Of a DNA stretch of 20,570 bases, positions 14,436 through 20,570 are shown one piece after another (position 1 is the first letter of the stretch; each line of letters starts with the position of its first letter). The position numbers and the translations under genes are program-made. This stretch comes from DAOUMU01 sp034409055. GTDB taxonomy: Bacteria; Chloroflexota; Anaerolineae; 4572-78; J111. The notes under the pieces are model-generated. The model searched no databases and was not told where the DNA came from. It worked only from the letters and a program-made list of their open reading frames with translations. The stretch is taken from positions 1 through 20,570 of the forward strand of contig DAOUMU010000251.1 in NCBI GenBank assembly GCA_034409055.1, read 5' to 3'.

Positions 14436-14672
14436 TTAGATAATTTCCAGGTTAACTCGTTTGCCCTCCTTAGCTGCACTGGTGCGTAACAGTGTACGCA
14501 TTGCATTTGCGACCCGACCACCCTTCCCGATGATCCGTCCCATATCATCGGGATCGACGCTGAGTTCAAGGACAATCATGGATGCACCTTCCACTTCCTC
14601 AACTCGGACCTGATCGGAGTTATTTACGACTGCTCGTGCCATTTGGAGAGTTAAATCTTTTAGTTGTCCCAT
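14436..14672 (-). CDS. khpA: KH-domain RNA-binding protein KhpA
   Basis: A 78-residue single KH domain protein, the usual KhpA length. The RNA-binding GxxG loop is present in GRIIGKGGRVANAMRTLL (GKGG at 49-52), preceded by beta strands IVLELSVDPDD. KhpA (with KhpB) is a cytoplasmic RNA chaperone that affects cell division and sRNA/mRNA control in Gram-positive bacteria; its role in this phylum is inferred. The ATG at 14672 has GGGAGG eight bases upstream. It has its own promoter at 14721-14749, and there is no rpsP-rimM neighbour as in many genomes. Transcription ends at the shared terminator 14371-14405. Confidence 0.93.
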   Translation of the reverse strand: MGQLKDLTLQMARAVVNNSDQVRVEEVEGASMIVLELSVDPDDMGRIIGKGGRVANAMRTLLRTSAAKEGKRVNLEII

Positions 14673-14720
14673 GTTTCGAACCTCCCAATTCGAATAGCGT
14701 TAAATTGTCTCTTACTGTAA

Positions 14721-14749
14721 AGTATATCAGGTTTAGTGGTCGGGGTCAA
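14721..14749 (-). promoter_or_regulatory. Sigma70-type promoter for khpA
   Basis: On the minus strand there is -35 TTGACC (14749-14744), a 17-base spacer and -10 TATACT (14726-14721). The leader is about 40 bases and contains the GGGAGG site. It partly abuts the end of the upstream phosphatase gene (stop near 14773). Confidence 0.75.
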
Positions 14750-14772
14750 TATGGCAGGCCCTTCCAATGGTA

Positions 14773-15591
14773 CTAAACAAAATTATGTGGTTCTTGATTA
14801 GAAACTTGGATGATAATGGCGGTGATATTATCGGGACCGCCAGAATCGTTGGCCATATCTATCAATTGTTTAGCGGCGGCCAGAGGGGAGGGGGTTTGTT
14901 TGAGGACTTTCTTAATGGCCGACTCATCCACCTCGCCCCATAAGCCATCACTACAAAGAATAACAATATCATTCACTTGCAGTTTTTCCCTGTATGTGTG
15001 AATCTCTACCTCAACTCCTTGACCCAGGGCTTGGTAAAGCATATTTCGGCGGGGGTGGGTACTGGCTTCTTCTTCGGTGATTTTTCCCATCTCAACCCAG
15101 TGCGAAACTAGCGAATGGTCGCGACTGATCAGGCGCAGTTCATTGTTACGCAATAAGTAGGCCCGCGAATCGCCAACATTCATACTCACCAGTGAATCGC
15201 CATGCAGAACGGCAGCCACAATCGTGGTTCCGCCCCCTTCCGTAGCTTCCAAGACCTGCTGATTGGCCGTTTGAATAGCACTGGATAAGGCTTCAACAAT
15301 AATTTCCTCGGGGTTATCTCTGAGCAGGGACTTGGCCGTCGCATAGTATTCTGAGTTTACAGTTTTGATGGTTACCTCGGAGGCCAGTTCTCCTTTCTGA
15401 TGGCCACCCATTCCGTCAGCTAATACATATAAATACCCTTTACTGGCCAGGGTCTCGGTATCGGTATCATCTGGCAGTTTGTAGGCATCTTCATTGTGAT
15501 CTCTAAGCAGGCCCGTATTCGTCAAGCCAGCATAGTAAAAATACATCGTTGGTTTTGACGAGTTTGTTCTTTTTGATACTTTTTGAGGCAA
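14773..15591 (-). CDS. PP2C-family protein serine/threonine phosphatase
   Basis: A 272-residue soluble phosphatase of the PPM/PP2C family (bacterial Stp/PrpC type) that would remove phosphate from Ser/Thr of proteins, opposing Hanks-type kinases. Metal-site motifs are all present: RDHNEDAY (30-37), ADGMGGH (58-64), GTTIVAAVL (121-129), VGDSRAYL (139-146), CSDGLWGE (213-220) and GGPDNITAI (251-259). No membrane segment or extra domain is present. The start is TTG at 15591, supported by AAGGAG at 15607-15602 ten bases upstream; the first in-frame ATG (15546) has no ribosome binding site. A promoter lies at 15618-15646. No kinase gene is in the window. It is about 100 bases upstream of khpA, which has its own promoter, so read-through is possible but not required. 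Confidence 0.93.
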   Translation of the reverse strand: MPQKVSKRTNSSKPTMYFYYAGLTNTGLLRDHNEDAYKLPDDTDTETLASKGYLYVLADGMGGHQKGELASEVTIKTVNSEYYATAKSLLRDNPEEIIVEALSSAIQTANQQVLEATEGGGTTIVAAVLHGDSLVSMNVGDSRAYLLRNNELRLISRDHSLVSHWVEMGKITEEEASTHPRRNMLYQALGQGVEVEIHTYREKLQVNDIVILCSDGLWGEVDESAIKKVLKQTPSPLAAAKQLIDMANDSGGPDNITAIIIQVSNQEPHNFV

Positions 15592-15617
15592 TGTCTACTG
15601 TCTCCTTACGTTGTCTT

Positions 15618-15646
15618 ACTATAACTATAAGTATGGATGTCGTCAA
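15618..15646 (-). promoter_or_regulatory. Sigma70-type promoter for the PP2C gene
   Basis: On the minus strand there is -35 TTGACG (15646-15641), a 17-base spacer and -10 TATAGT (15623-15618). A second TATAGT directly upstream has the wrong spacing. The leader is very short and carries AAGGAG before the TTG start. Confidence 0.7.
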
Positions 15647-15683
15647 GGTGCGTTTTTCTTTTAAGTGCGTACCCATGGTGTTG

Positions 15684-15712
15684 TAGACACATCTTACAAG
15701 TTAGTCTATAAT
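15684..15712 (+). promoter_or_regulatory. Sigma70-type promoter for the acidic hypothetical gene
   Basis: -35 TAGACA (15684-15689), 17-base spacer, -10 TATAAT (15707-15712). It is divergent from the PP2C promoter, about 40 bases apart. It precedes the ATG at 15752. Confidence 0.7.
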
Positions 15713-15751
15713 TAGGTAAAATCAAATTTAGACACGAAAGTGTATAAAAAA

Positions 15752-16537
15752 ATGGACAATCAATCCAATCAATCTCCTCTTCCTCGTTGTACTGTCAAGT
15801 ACGTTAACGATCCCAATCAGATGAACGAAGCCGCTATTCGAGGTATGCTTAGCAACCCAGTCTATGTGGGCATCCCGCCATATAGACGGGTGGTTTCTGA
15901 TGAGGCCTGGATACGAGCGGCTGTCGAACTGATTAATGAGGATGGACCAGAACAATTTTTGGTGAATATGCTTTACATGCTCCGCGTCAGTATGGTTGAT
16001 GCCGTACCCGATGAGGCCATCCCCGAAGATTACGATGGACCCTGGCCTGATGAAGAGGAGGATGAAGTAGTCCAGGACGAAAACTCAATGGATTTTGCCG
16101 AATCGCCCTCTCCCTGGCATTATCCGATGGAGGGAATGATCTATTGTTCCCACGATGATTTTCCAATGATCCTCATCGATGACGATTTTATCTGTGTAGC
16201 CGAATATTTAGACGCCCATATTAATAGTGCGCCTATTACCGACCTGATTACCGAGCCTGACCTGGCCCTTGTTTTTCAAAATGGACACACCTTGCCTCTT
16301 CTCTGCCCACATTGCGGCGACTCTTTACATTTTACTGATGATAGTTGGTTGCTGGATAGCGTTAACGGTCTGACGATTGTTGACATGGATTGGGATATAG
16401 AAACGGAGGAACTGATTCTGGCCTTTGGCCAGCCAAATGGGGATGATGAGGAAGAAGCGTTGAAGACGGTAGCGATTCATCTCGACTCAGTACGCGGTCT
16501 GACTTGCCCTCACAAACAAGGATATGAGCCGGATTAG
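15752..16537 (+). CDS. Acidic protein of unknown function with an N-terminal GMLSNPVYVG motif and a C-terminal Cys pair
   Basis: A 261-residue protein I do not recognise as a characterised family. Residues about 10-80 form a conserved-looking block (VNDPNQMNEAAIRGMLSNPV, then YVGIPPYRRVVSDEAWIRAA and EQFLVNMLYMLR). The phrase GMLSNPVYVG is like the NPxYxG turn of the recombinase domain in large serine recombinases, but the rest of that domain is absent. Residues 85-125 are very acidic and probably disordered. The C-terminal part has CPHC (185-188) and further cysteines at about 132, 148 and 254, a possible metal site. There are no membrane segments or signal peptide. Start ATG 15752; a GTG at 15740 is possible. 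Neither has a strong ribosome binding site. Its promoter is at 15684-15712. It stands alone, upstream of the phosphatidyltransferase gene. Confidence 0.7.
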   Translation: MDNQSNQSPLPRCTVKYVNDPNQMNEAAIRGMLSNPVYVGIPPYRRVVSDEAWIRAAVELINEDGPEQFLVNMLYMLRVSMVDAVPDEAIPEDYDGPWPDEEEDEVVQDENSMDFAESPSPWHYPMEGMIYCSHDDFPMILIDDDFICVAEYLDAHINSAPITDLITEPDLALVFQNGHTLPLLCPHCGDSLHFTDDSWLLDSVNGLTIVDMDWDIETEELILAFGQPNGDDEEEALKTVAIHLDSVRGLTCPHKQGYEPD

Positions 16538-16580
16538 TTGATGTCGTAGGGAAGTAGGGAGTAAGTAACCGGTAGATTGT

Positions 16581-16609
16581 TTGCCCTTGCTTACAGTTTG
16601 TGCTATCCT
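16581..16609 (+). promoter_or_regulatory. Weak sigma70-like promoter upstream of the phosphatidyltransferase gene
   Basis: -35 TTGCCC (16581-16586), 17-base spacer, -10 TATCCT (16604-16609), each four of six. It lies about 80 bases before the ATG at 16689. It may only supplement read-through from the upstream gene. Confidence 0.35.
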
Positions 16610-16688
16610 CGAAATTTAATCGACTTGACCCTGTTTCCTCATTATTCCAGAGCTTTATGAAAATAACCAATGAAAGTTATCCCGTGAA

Positions 16689-17510
16689 ATGGTAGATGAA
16701 TTAACGTTTTTCGTCAGCCGGCGGCGACGCGTAGCAGCCTGGCTAGTCCACCTTTTCACGGCTAGCGGGGCAGTGTTTGGCCTGTTGACCCTGAGCGCCA
16801 TTCATCACGGTCAATTTCTGCTAGCCTTCTGGCTGATGGGCGGAGCGCTTATTGTCGACTCGGTGGATGGTATACTGGCTCGACGAGCCATGACAAAGGT
16901 GGCTGCCCCCAAAATCGATGGTGCTCTACTGGATAATTTGCTGGACTACGTAAATTATGTGATGACCCCGGCTTTTTTTCTCCTTGAAAGTGATTTATTG
17001 CCGGCGGGCTGGCGATTTGTTGGATCCGGCTTGGTGGTATTGGCCTCAGCTTATCAATTTACCCAACCCGAGGCTAAGACCAAGGATCACTTTTTTAAGG
17101 GTTTCCCCAGCTATTGGAACATTGTGGTTTTCTACTTGTTTTTCTGGCAAACGTCTCCCTGGACTAACCTGATTATTGTGCTGGTTTTGTCGGTCTTGGT
17201 CTTTGTGCCCATCAAATATGTTTATCCTTCTCGCCTGGATTATTTAACCCGCAACTCATGGCTACGGCGAACGATGTTAATGGCGACGCTATTGTGGGGG
17301 GGGGCCACTGCCGCTTTATTGTGGCTCTACCCGAACACCAACCGATTGTTAGTAGCTATGTCGATTGGTTACGCTATTTTTTACGTGCTAATCAGCCTGT
17401 ACCGAACGTTCGTGCCGCTAGAAGGCGTTTCACTCAAAAGCAAAAACATCTATTTGCGTCTGGTAAAAAGGGGGACCAGAAATATTCGAGTGAATCGTCG
17501 TAGCCGTTGA
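16689..17510 (+). CDS. pcs: CDP-alcohol phosphatidyltransferase, phosphatidylcholine synthase-like
   Basis: A 273-residue membrane enzyme with about seven to eight hydrophobic segments. The CDP-alcohol phosphotransferase signature is complete: D60-G61-x2-A64-R65, then G78-x3-D82-x3-D86 (SVDGILARRA, later IDGALLDNLLDYVNYV). The gap between AR and G is 12 rather than the common 8, as in phosphatidylcholine synthases (Pcs), and the later FKGFPSYWNIVVFYLF also fits Pcs. Pcs condenses CDP-diacylglycerol with choline to give phosphatidylcholine and CMP in the membrane. A related alcohol substrate cannot be excluded. The basic C-terminal tail (SKNIYLRLVKRGTRNIRVNRR) should lie at the cytoplasmic face. 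Start ATG 16689, weak ribosome binding site. No choline uptake or other lipid gene is adjacent. Confidence 0.82.
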   Translation: MVDELTFFVSRRRRVAAWLVHLFTASGAVFGLLTLSAIHHGQFLLAFWLMGGALIVDSVDGILARRAMTKVAAPKIDGALLDNLLDYVNYVMTPAFFLLESDLLPAGWRFVGSGLVVLASAYQFTQPEAKTKDHFFKGFPSYWNIVVFYLFFWQTSPWTNLIIVLVLSVLVFVPIKYVYPSRLDYLTRNSWLRRTMLMATLLWGGATAALLWLYPNTNRLLVAMSIGYAIFYVLISLYRTFVPLEGVSLKSKNIYLRLVKRGTRNIRVNRRSR

Positions 17511-17601
17511 TGGCTCTGAGCACAGCCATAGAACGCTGGACTATGCTAAAAAGTCATTCACCACGCCTCCTGTCCGGTGATGGTAGTTCGCTAGCGGCCT
17601 G

Positions 17602-17634
17602 GCAAAACAAAAGAGTTGGTGTTCAGACCAACTC
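17602..17634 (-). terminator. Intrinsic terminator for the small membrane-protein gene
   Basis: A perfect 8-pair stem (gagttggt 17613-17620, accaactc 17627-17634) with loop gttcag. On the minus strand it is followed by ttttgtttt. It is about 80 bases past the stop at 17716. On the plus strand there is no T-run, so it does not clearly end the phosphatidyltransferase transcript. Confidence 0.7.
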
Positions 17635-17715
17635 CTAATTGAAATACTGTTGATTTGCCAGTAAAATCGGGGTTAAGAACCGCTGAGGTCTGGCCAGATA
17701 AGTCCTCTGATAAAG

Positions 17716-17928
17716 TTACCCCCGACGCATTGAAAAAATACTGCCTACAAATAAAGCCACAATCACGGTCTCAAGTGGGTAGTTGATCAGAAAGAACCCG
17801 CCAACCGCCAGGATGGCCACGGCGTAGATGACCCATTTTATCCCACCCCGCCTAAATCCAGACCTGATATTGGCAAGTGACCAGTTCCCACTGGTGATGG
17901 TTCCTTGATCCTCGTTAACCTTGTTCAA
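17716..17928 (-). CDS. Small membrane protein of unknown function
   Basis: A 70-residue protein. The first 30 residues are hydrophilic and end in a basic patch (RSGFRRGGIK). Two short hydrophobic segments follow (about 32-48, WVIYAVAILAVGGFFLI; and 52-66, LETVIVALFVGSIF), ending MRRG. It is probably a hairpin in the cytoplasmic membrane. The start is TTG 17928 with TGGAG nine bases upstream; no other start fits. It sits between two minus-strand terminators, so it is probably transcribed alone. I see no family match. Confidence 0.6.
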   Translation of the reverse strand: MNKVNEDQGTITSGNWSLANIRSGFRRGGIKWVIYAVAILAVGGFFLINYPLETVIVALFVGSIFSMRRG

Positions 17929-17998
17929 TAGGATTAACTCCAGAAGCGAAATTCAGTACGAGAACTATCTGTTGTCCATCATACACCATCTTCAGGTT

Positions 17999-18025
17999 GT
18001 AAAAAACCCCAGGATTTGGGGGTTT
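17999..18025 (-). terminator. Intrinsic terminator for endonuclease V gene
   Basis: A 7-pair stem (aaacccc 18004-18010, ggggttt 18019-18025) is followed on the minus strand by a run of six T (stem included). It lies 17 bases after the nfi stop at 18042. Confidence 0.8.
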
Positions 18026-18041
18026 GAAAAAAGCTTCTGCA

Positions 18042-18707
18042 TCATAAAAGTGGAAGTGCCCCACCGGCCACACGATGTGCCCAACGGGTTGTCTCTGGCA
18101 AACGGTACCCCCGGCAACAGGCCAGGGTGTATTCAATACTGGTTGGTAAATCAACGCGATGGCCGACAGAAACGAACACCGGCTTTACCCGGCTGCGAGT
18201 GCGTACCACTGCCCCAATCGTTTCCCCCCGATCGATGAGCGGAACGTAGCTGCCTCGCTCCAGGCCCGGTTCTTTATGTTGGCCGCATAGCCGTGATTTG
18301 GCACAACCGATGGCGGGCAGGTCTACCAGTAGCCCGATATGGCTGGCCAGCCCCAGGCGGCGGGGGTGGGCTCGGCCTTGCCCATCGAAAATAAGTAAAT
18401 CAGGGTTTGAGGGCAACTTGTCCAGCGCGTCGAGGATGACCGGTCCTTCCCGAAAGCTGAGCAGACCGGGAATATAGGGAAAAGTGACCGGCCGCCTGGC
18501 CAGGGCATAATCTATCACCTCCAACTCGGGGTAACTGAGCACGACGACAGCGGCCTGGGCCAGGTCATCGTGCAGACCCACATCGACCCCGGCCACGGTC
18601 GCCACCGGTCCCAATTGCTTCTCTTGGATGACCTGACCGGCTAATTTCTGTTGCAGGGCCAATGCCTCCTGAGGCGACAAGTCCCAGCGATGTACGTGGA
18701 TTGGCAT
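18042..18707 (-). CDS. nfi: Endonuclease V (deaminated-base repair)
   Basis: A 221-residue cytoplasmic DNA repair nuclease, close in length to E. coli Nfi (223). It cleaves the second phosphodiester bond 3' of deoxyinosine and other deaminated bases, using Mg. Numbered from the ATG at 18707, the catalytic acids are in AGVDVG (D42), LLSFREGP (E87) and FDGQGRAHPRRLG (D108). The lesion-recognition wedge PYIPG is at 77-81. ASHIGLL and the GYRLPETTRWAH segment are also as expected. A TTG at 18725 in the same frame is an alternative start 6 bases after the upstream stop, but its ribosome binding site is too close; the ATG gives the normal family length. It is probably co-transcribed with the alpha/beta hydrolase gene and ends at the terminator at 17999-18025. 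Confidence 0.95.
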   Translation of the reverse strand: MPIHVHRWDLSPQEALALQQKLAGQVIQEKQLGPVATVAGVDVGLHDDLAQAAVVVLSYPELEVIDYALARRPVTFPYIPGLLSFREGPVILDALDKLPSNPDLLIFDGQGRAHPRRLGLASHIGLLVDLPAIGCAKSRLCGQHKEPGLERGSYVPLIDRGETIGAVVRTRSRVKPVFVSVGHRVDLPTSIEYTLACCRGYRLPETTRWAHRVAGGALPLL

Positions 18708-18731
18708 TTGTTGTTTATTCTTCAACCTGTT

Positions 18732-19562
18732 TCAGTTTTGTGAGGTGGAGATACCTGGCAGGGAGGTAATAAAAGTATCCAGCCCGGCTTCATACACCTG
18801 GGCCGATAGGATGAACCCCTCATTATGGCCGCCTCTAAGTTCCAGAAATTGCTTTGGTTCCTGGGCGGTGGCAAATAATCGTTGGGCGTGCTGGTAGGGG
18901 ATCAACCTGTCATCCGGGCTGTGCACGATCAAGACCGGGCAGTTTATGGCTGGCAGACGGTCCAGGGTGTTGTAATTAACCCGGGTCAGTATGCGAACCG
19001 GCAGGAAGGGGTAATGTTGAGCGGCCACGTCCGGTACCGAGGTAAAAGTAGACTCCAAGATCAAGCCGGCCGGACGATGGGTCTGGGCCAGCCAGGCGGC
19101 CACCCCACCGCCCAGAGATCGACCAAATAAAACGATCTTTGTGGGGGGAATTTGTCTTTCCTCAACCAGATAGCGCCAGGCGGCCTCGGCATCCAGGTAG
19201 GTCCCCTGTTCGGTGGTTTTTCCCTTGCTTTGACCGTAGCCCCGATAATCAATGATAAGGATACTTAACCCCAGGTCGTGGAAGGTGGCAATGGAATCCA
19301 AACGATGGGAGATATTCCCGGCATTGCCGTGAAAGAACAGCACCACCCCTCTGGCCGGCTCCGCCGGAATGAACCAGCCGGACAATTTGACCCCATCAGC
19401 CGTTTTTAACCAGACGTTTTCATAAGTCAGGCCGATACTGGCCGGCGTTGCGGCCAGACCACGCAGAGGAAAGTAAAGCAGACGCTCCTGAAAGAGAAAA
19501 GCCAGGGCTACCAGCCCCACGTAGAGGGTAACCACAATAACAACAATTGAAAGCATACGCAT
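18732..19562 (-). CDS. Membrane-anchored alpha/beta hydrolase (Bem46/YqiC-like serine hydrolase)
   Basis: An alpha/beta-fold hydrolase with an N-terminal TM anchor (MRMLSIVVIVVTLYVGLVAL) followed by FQERLLYFP. The hydrolase domain is probably cytoplasmic or outward facing; orientation is not determined. Counting from the upstream GTG at 19595 (287 residues), the oxyanion motif FFHGNAGN is at 87-94, the nucleophile elbow GRSLGG has Ser160, the acid is Asp229 in HSPDDRLIP and the His is 257 in GGHNEGF. This is a complete triad. The family contains esterases and acylprotein thioesterase-like proteins of varied substrate. I chose ATG 19562. The first 11 residues of the longer form are encoded by sequence like the heptamer repeats (cccattc, gccattt), so they may be spurious. 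Neither start has a clear ribosome binding site. A promoter lies at 19663-19690. Confidence 0.88.
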   Translation of the reverse strand: MRMLSIVVIVVTLYVGLVALAFLFQERLLYFPLRGLAATPASIGLTYENVWLKTADGVKLSGWFIPAEPARGVVLFFHGNAGNISHRLDSIATFHDLGLSILIIDYRGYGQSKGKTTEQGTYLDAEAAWRYLVEERQIPPTKIVLFGRSLGGGVAAWLAQTHRPAGLILESTFTSVPDVAAQHYPFLPVRILTRVNYNTLDRLPAINCPVLIVHSPDDRLIPYQHAQRLFATAQEPKQFLELRGGHNEGFILSAQVYEAGLDTFITSLPGISTSQN

Positions 19563-19662
19563 CCATAAATGGCGAATGGGCGACTCTTGCCCCACTAATT
19601 TGGTGATTTTAGCAATATCCTAACTGTTCGATTGAAGAATTGAATAGGCTCTCGTCTTTTAT

Positions 19663-19690
19663 ATTGTAAGAGGTAAACCTGGATTGCCAA
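19663..19690 (-). promoter_or_regulatory. Sigma70-type promoter for the hydrolase/nfi operon
   Basis: On the minus strand there is -35 TTGGCA (19690-19685), a 16-base spacer and -10 TACAAT (19668-19663), each five of six. The leader is about 95 bases to the ATG at 19562. Confidence 0.5.
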
Positions 19691-19808
19691 ATCCGGCAAT
19701 TGTAGGTGGGATTGGCGACGCAATATGGCCTTATCAAGGTAGTTACCTGAAAAATTCAAAATGAATTTTTTTTGAAATTTAAATTGAAATATTTTTACGC
19801 ACTTTCCG

Positions 19809-19817
19809 TGTTATAAT
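19809..19817 (+). promoter_or_regulatory. Extended -10 promoter for the FG-GAP gene
   Basis: TGTTATAAT at 19809-19817 is a perfect -10 with the TG extension, in AT-rich DNA. No good -35 exists at 16-18 bases, as often with extended -10 promoters. The leader is about 100 bases and carries CGGAG seven bases before the ATG at 19926. Confidence 0.55.
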
Positions 19818-19925
19818 GGTTTCATTGTAATATTTGGCACAGTTGCTAAAATAGCGGATCGCTAATTGGACTTCTTCCCAATTTGCTGTCATGACCTTAA
19901 ACAGAAATCTCAACGGAGCGTAGCA

Positions 19926-20570
19926 ATGCCCTTTATCAAATATCATCGTCCGATCATTACGTGTGTAACGGGAATAGAAATTCTCCTCACTATCCTTTGG
20001 CTCTGGCCCACCCCCGCCCAGGCCGACGAACCCGTGGCCTTGAACCCGGTCGCTACCTGGTTTTCTGCCGACAGTGACTACACCTATAGCGTGGCCTGGG
20101 GGGATGTGGATGGGGATGGCGACCTCGATCTGGCTGTCGGGAATTGGGATGGCGCGAACAAAGTGTACCTGAACGAAGGAGGTGTCTTGCAGACTGCCGC
20201 CAACCCTGCGACCTGGACTTCTGGCGACAGTGACAACACCAGGAGCATAGCCTGGGGGGATGTGGATGGGGACGGTGACCTCGATCTGGCCGTCGGGAAT
20301 AATAATGGCCCAAACAAAGTGTACCTGAACGAAGGAGGTGTCTTGCAGACCGCCGCCGACAATCCCTGGACCTCCGGTGACAATGACTACACCTGGAGCG
20401 TGGCCTGGGGGGATGTGGATGGGGATGGCGACCTCGATCTGGCCGTCGGGAATTATTATGGAAGCGCGAACAAAGTGTACCTGAACCAAGGGGGTGTCTT
20501 GCAGACCGACAATCCCTGGACCTCCAGTGACAATGACGACACCTGGAGCGTGGCCTGGGGGGATGTGGAT
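19926..20570 (+). CDS. Secreted FG-GAP/VCBS repeat protein, 5' part
   Basis: The frame is open from ATG 19926 to the window end (215 codons), so the gene is incomplete here. The N-terminus is a signal peptide (hydrophobic stretch about residues 10-28, cleavage after PTPAQA). Near-identical repeats follow, each with SVAWGDVDGDGDLDLAVGN, then NKVYLNEGGVLQT and a TW/WTS segment. These are FG-GAP/VCBS (PF13517-type) beta-propeller blades in which DVDGDGDLD is a calcium-binding loop. Four blades begin in view, with spacings of 52, 51 and 50 residues. The protein should be exported and is probably a cell-surface or adhesion protein; the C-terminal anchor is out of view. The DNA repeats are also closely similar, which suggests recent internal duplication. 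The ribosome binding site (CGGAG, spacing 7) and extended -10 promoter support the start. Confidence 0.9.
   Translation, partial: MPFIKYHRPIITCVTGIEILLTILWLWPTPAQADEPVALNPVATWFSADSDYTYSVAWGDVDGDGDLDLAVGNWDGANKVYLNEGGVLQTAANPATWTSGDSDNTRSIAWGDVDGDGDLDLAVGNNNGPNKVYLNEGGVLQTAADNPWTSGDNDYTWSVAWGDVDGDGDLDLAVGNYYGSANKVYLNQGGVLQTDNPWTSSDNDDTWSVAWGDVD

Noticed and set aside
17508..17540. Hairpin atggct/agccat just after the phosphatidyltransferase stop as a terminator
   Set aside because: Only six pairs and no T-run follows.
19779..20489. Minus-strand open frame of 236 codons
   Set aside because: It is antisense to the FG-GAP repeat gene, which has a signal peptide, ribosome binding site and calcium-loop motifs. 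The antisense frame is only kept open by the repeats.

Overview
The window reads as a chromosomal segment of a mesophilic bacterium, most likely of the phylum Chloroflexota (Anaerolineae-like). This is inferred from gene style: tandem YfhO/PTPS-related multi-membrane proteins, a zinc-ribbon plus LysM protein with a TPTPT-type linker, secreted DUF11-like and FG-GAP proteins, an EF-G-II-type factor beside a fused ChlI/ChlD-type chelatase gene, and many short tandem and palindromic repeats. No rRNA, tRNA, CRISPR array or intact insertion sequence was found.

Layout. (1) 1-1237, minus: a surface protein that ends in a broken DUF11-like domain, with a probable frameshift near the window edge. (2) 1238-2186: about 950 bases with no convincing gene, holding palindromic and dispersed-repeat remnants. 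(3) 2187-6332, minus: an operon of an EF-G-like GTPase followed by a chelatase AAA+/VWA gene split at a run of nine A. A -1 shift there would join the ChlI-like and ChlD-like halves into one protein of about 680 residues. A strong sigma70-type promoter lies at 6417-6445. (4) 6583-14320, plus: from a divergent promoter at 6496-6528, an HD-domain protein, a 72-residue dimerisation-helix-like protein, three paralogous polytopic membrane proteins with GT-C/YfhO features, and a membrane-anchored zinc-ribbon/LysM protein. The run ends at a bidirectional terminator (14371-14405). (5) 14436-15591, minus: a KH-domain RNA-binding protein (KhpA) and a PP2C phosphatase, each with its own promoter. (6) 15752-17510, plus: an acidic protein of unknown function and a phosphatidylcholine-synthase-like CDP-alcohol phosphatidyltransferase. 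(7) 17716-19595, minus: a small membrane protein, endonuclease V and a membrane-anchored alpha/beta hydrolase. (8) 19926 to the window end, plus: a secreted FG-GAP/VCBS repeat protein, cut by the window edge.

Two themes stand out. First, the A9 slip site in the chelatase gene looks like programmed recoding that yields two subunits from one gene, directly downstream of an extra EF-G-type translocase. Second, the membrane-protein operon has been repeatedly invaded by short repeats (a roughly 21-22-base unit, heptamer arrays and a perfect 32-base palindrome). These are translated in frame, mostly in loops between membrane segments.
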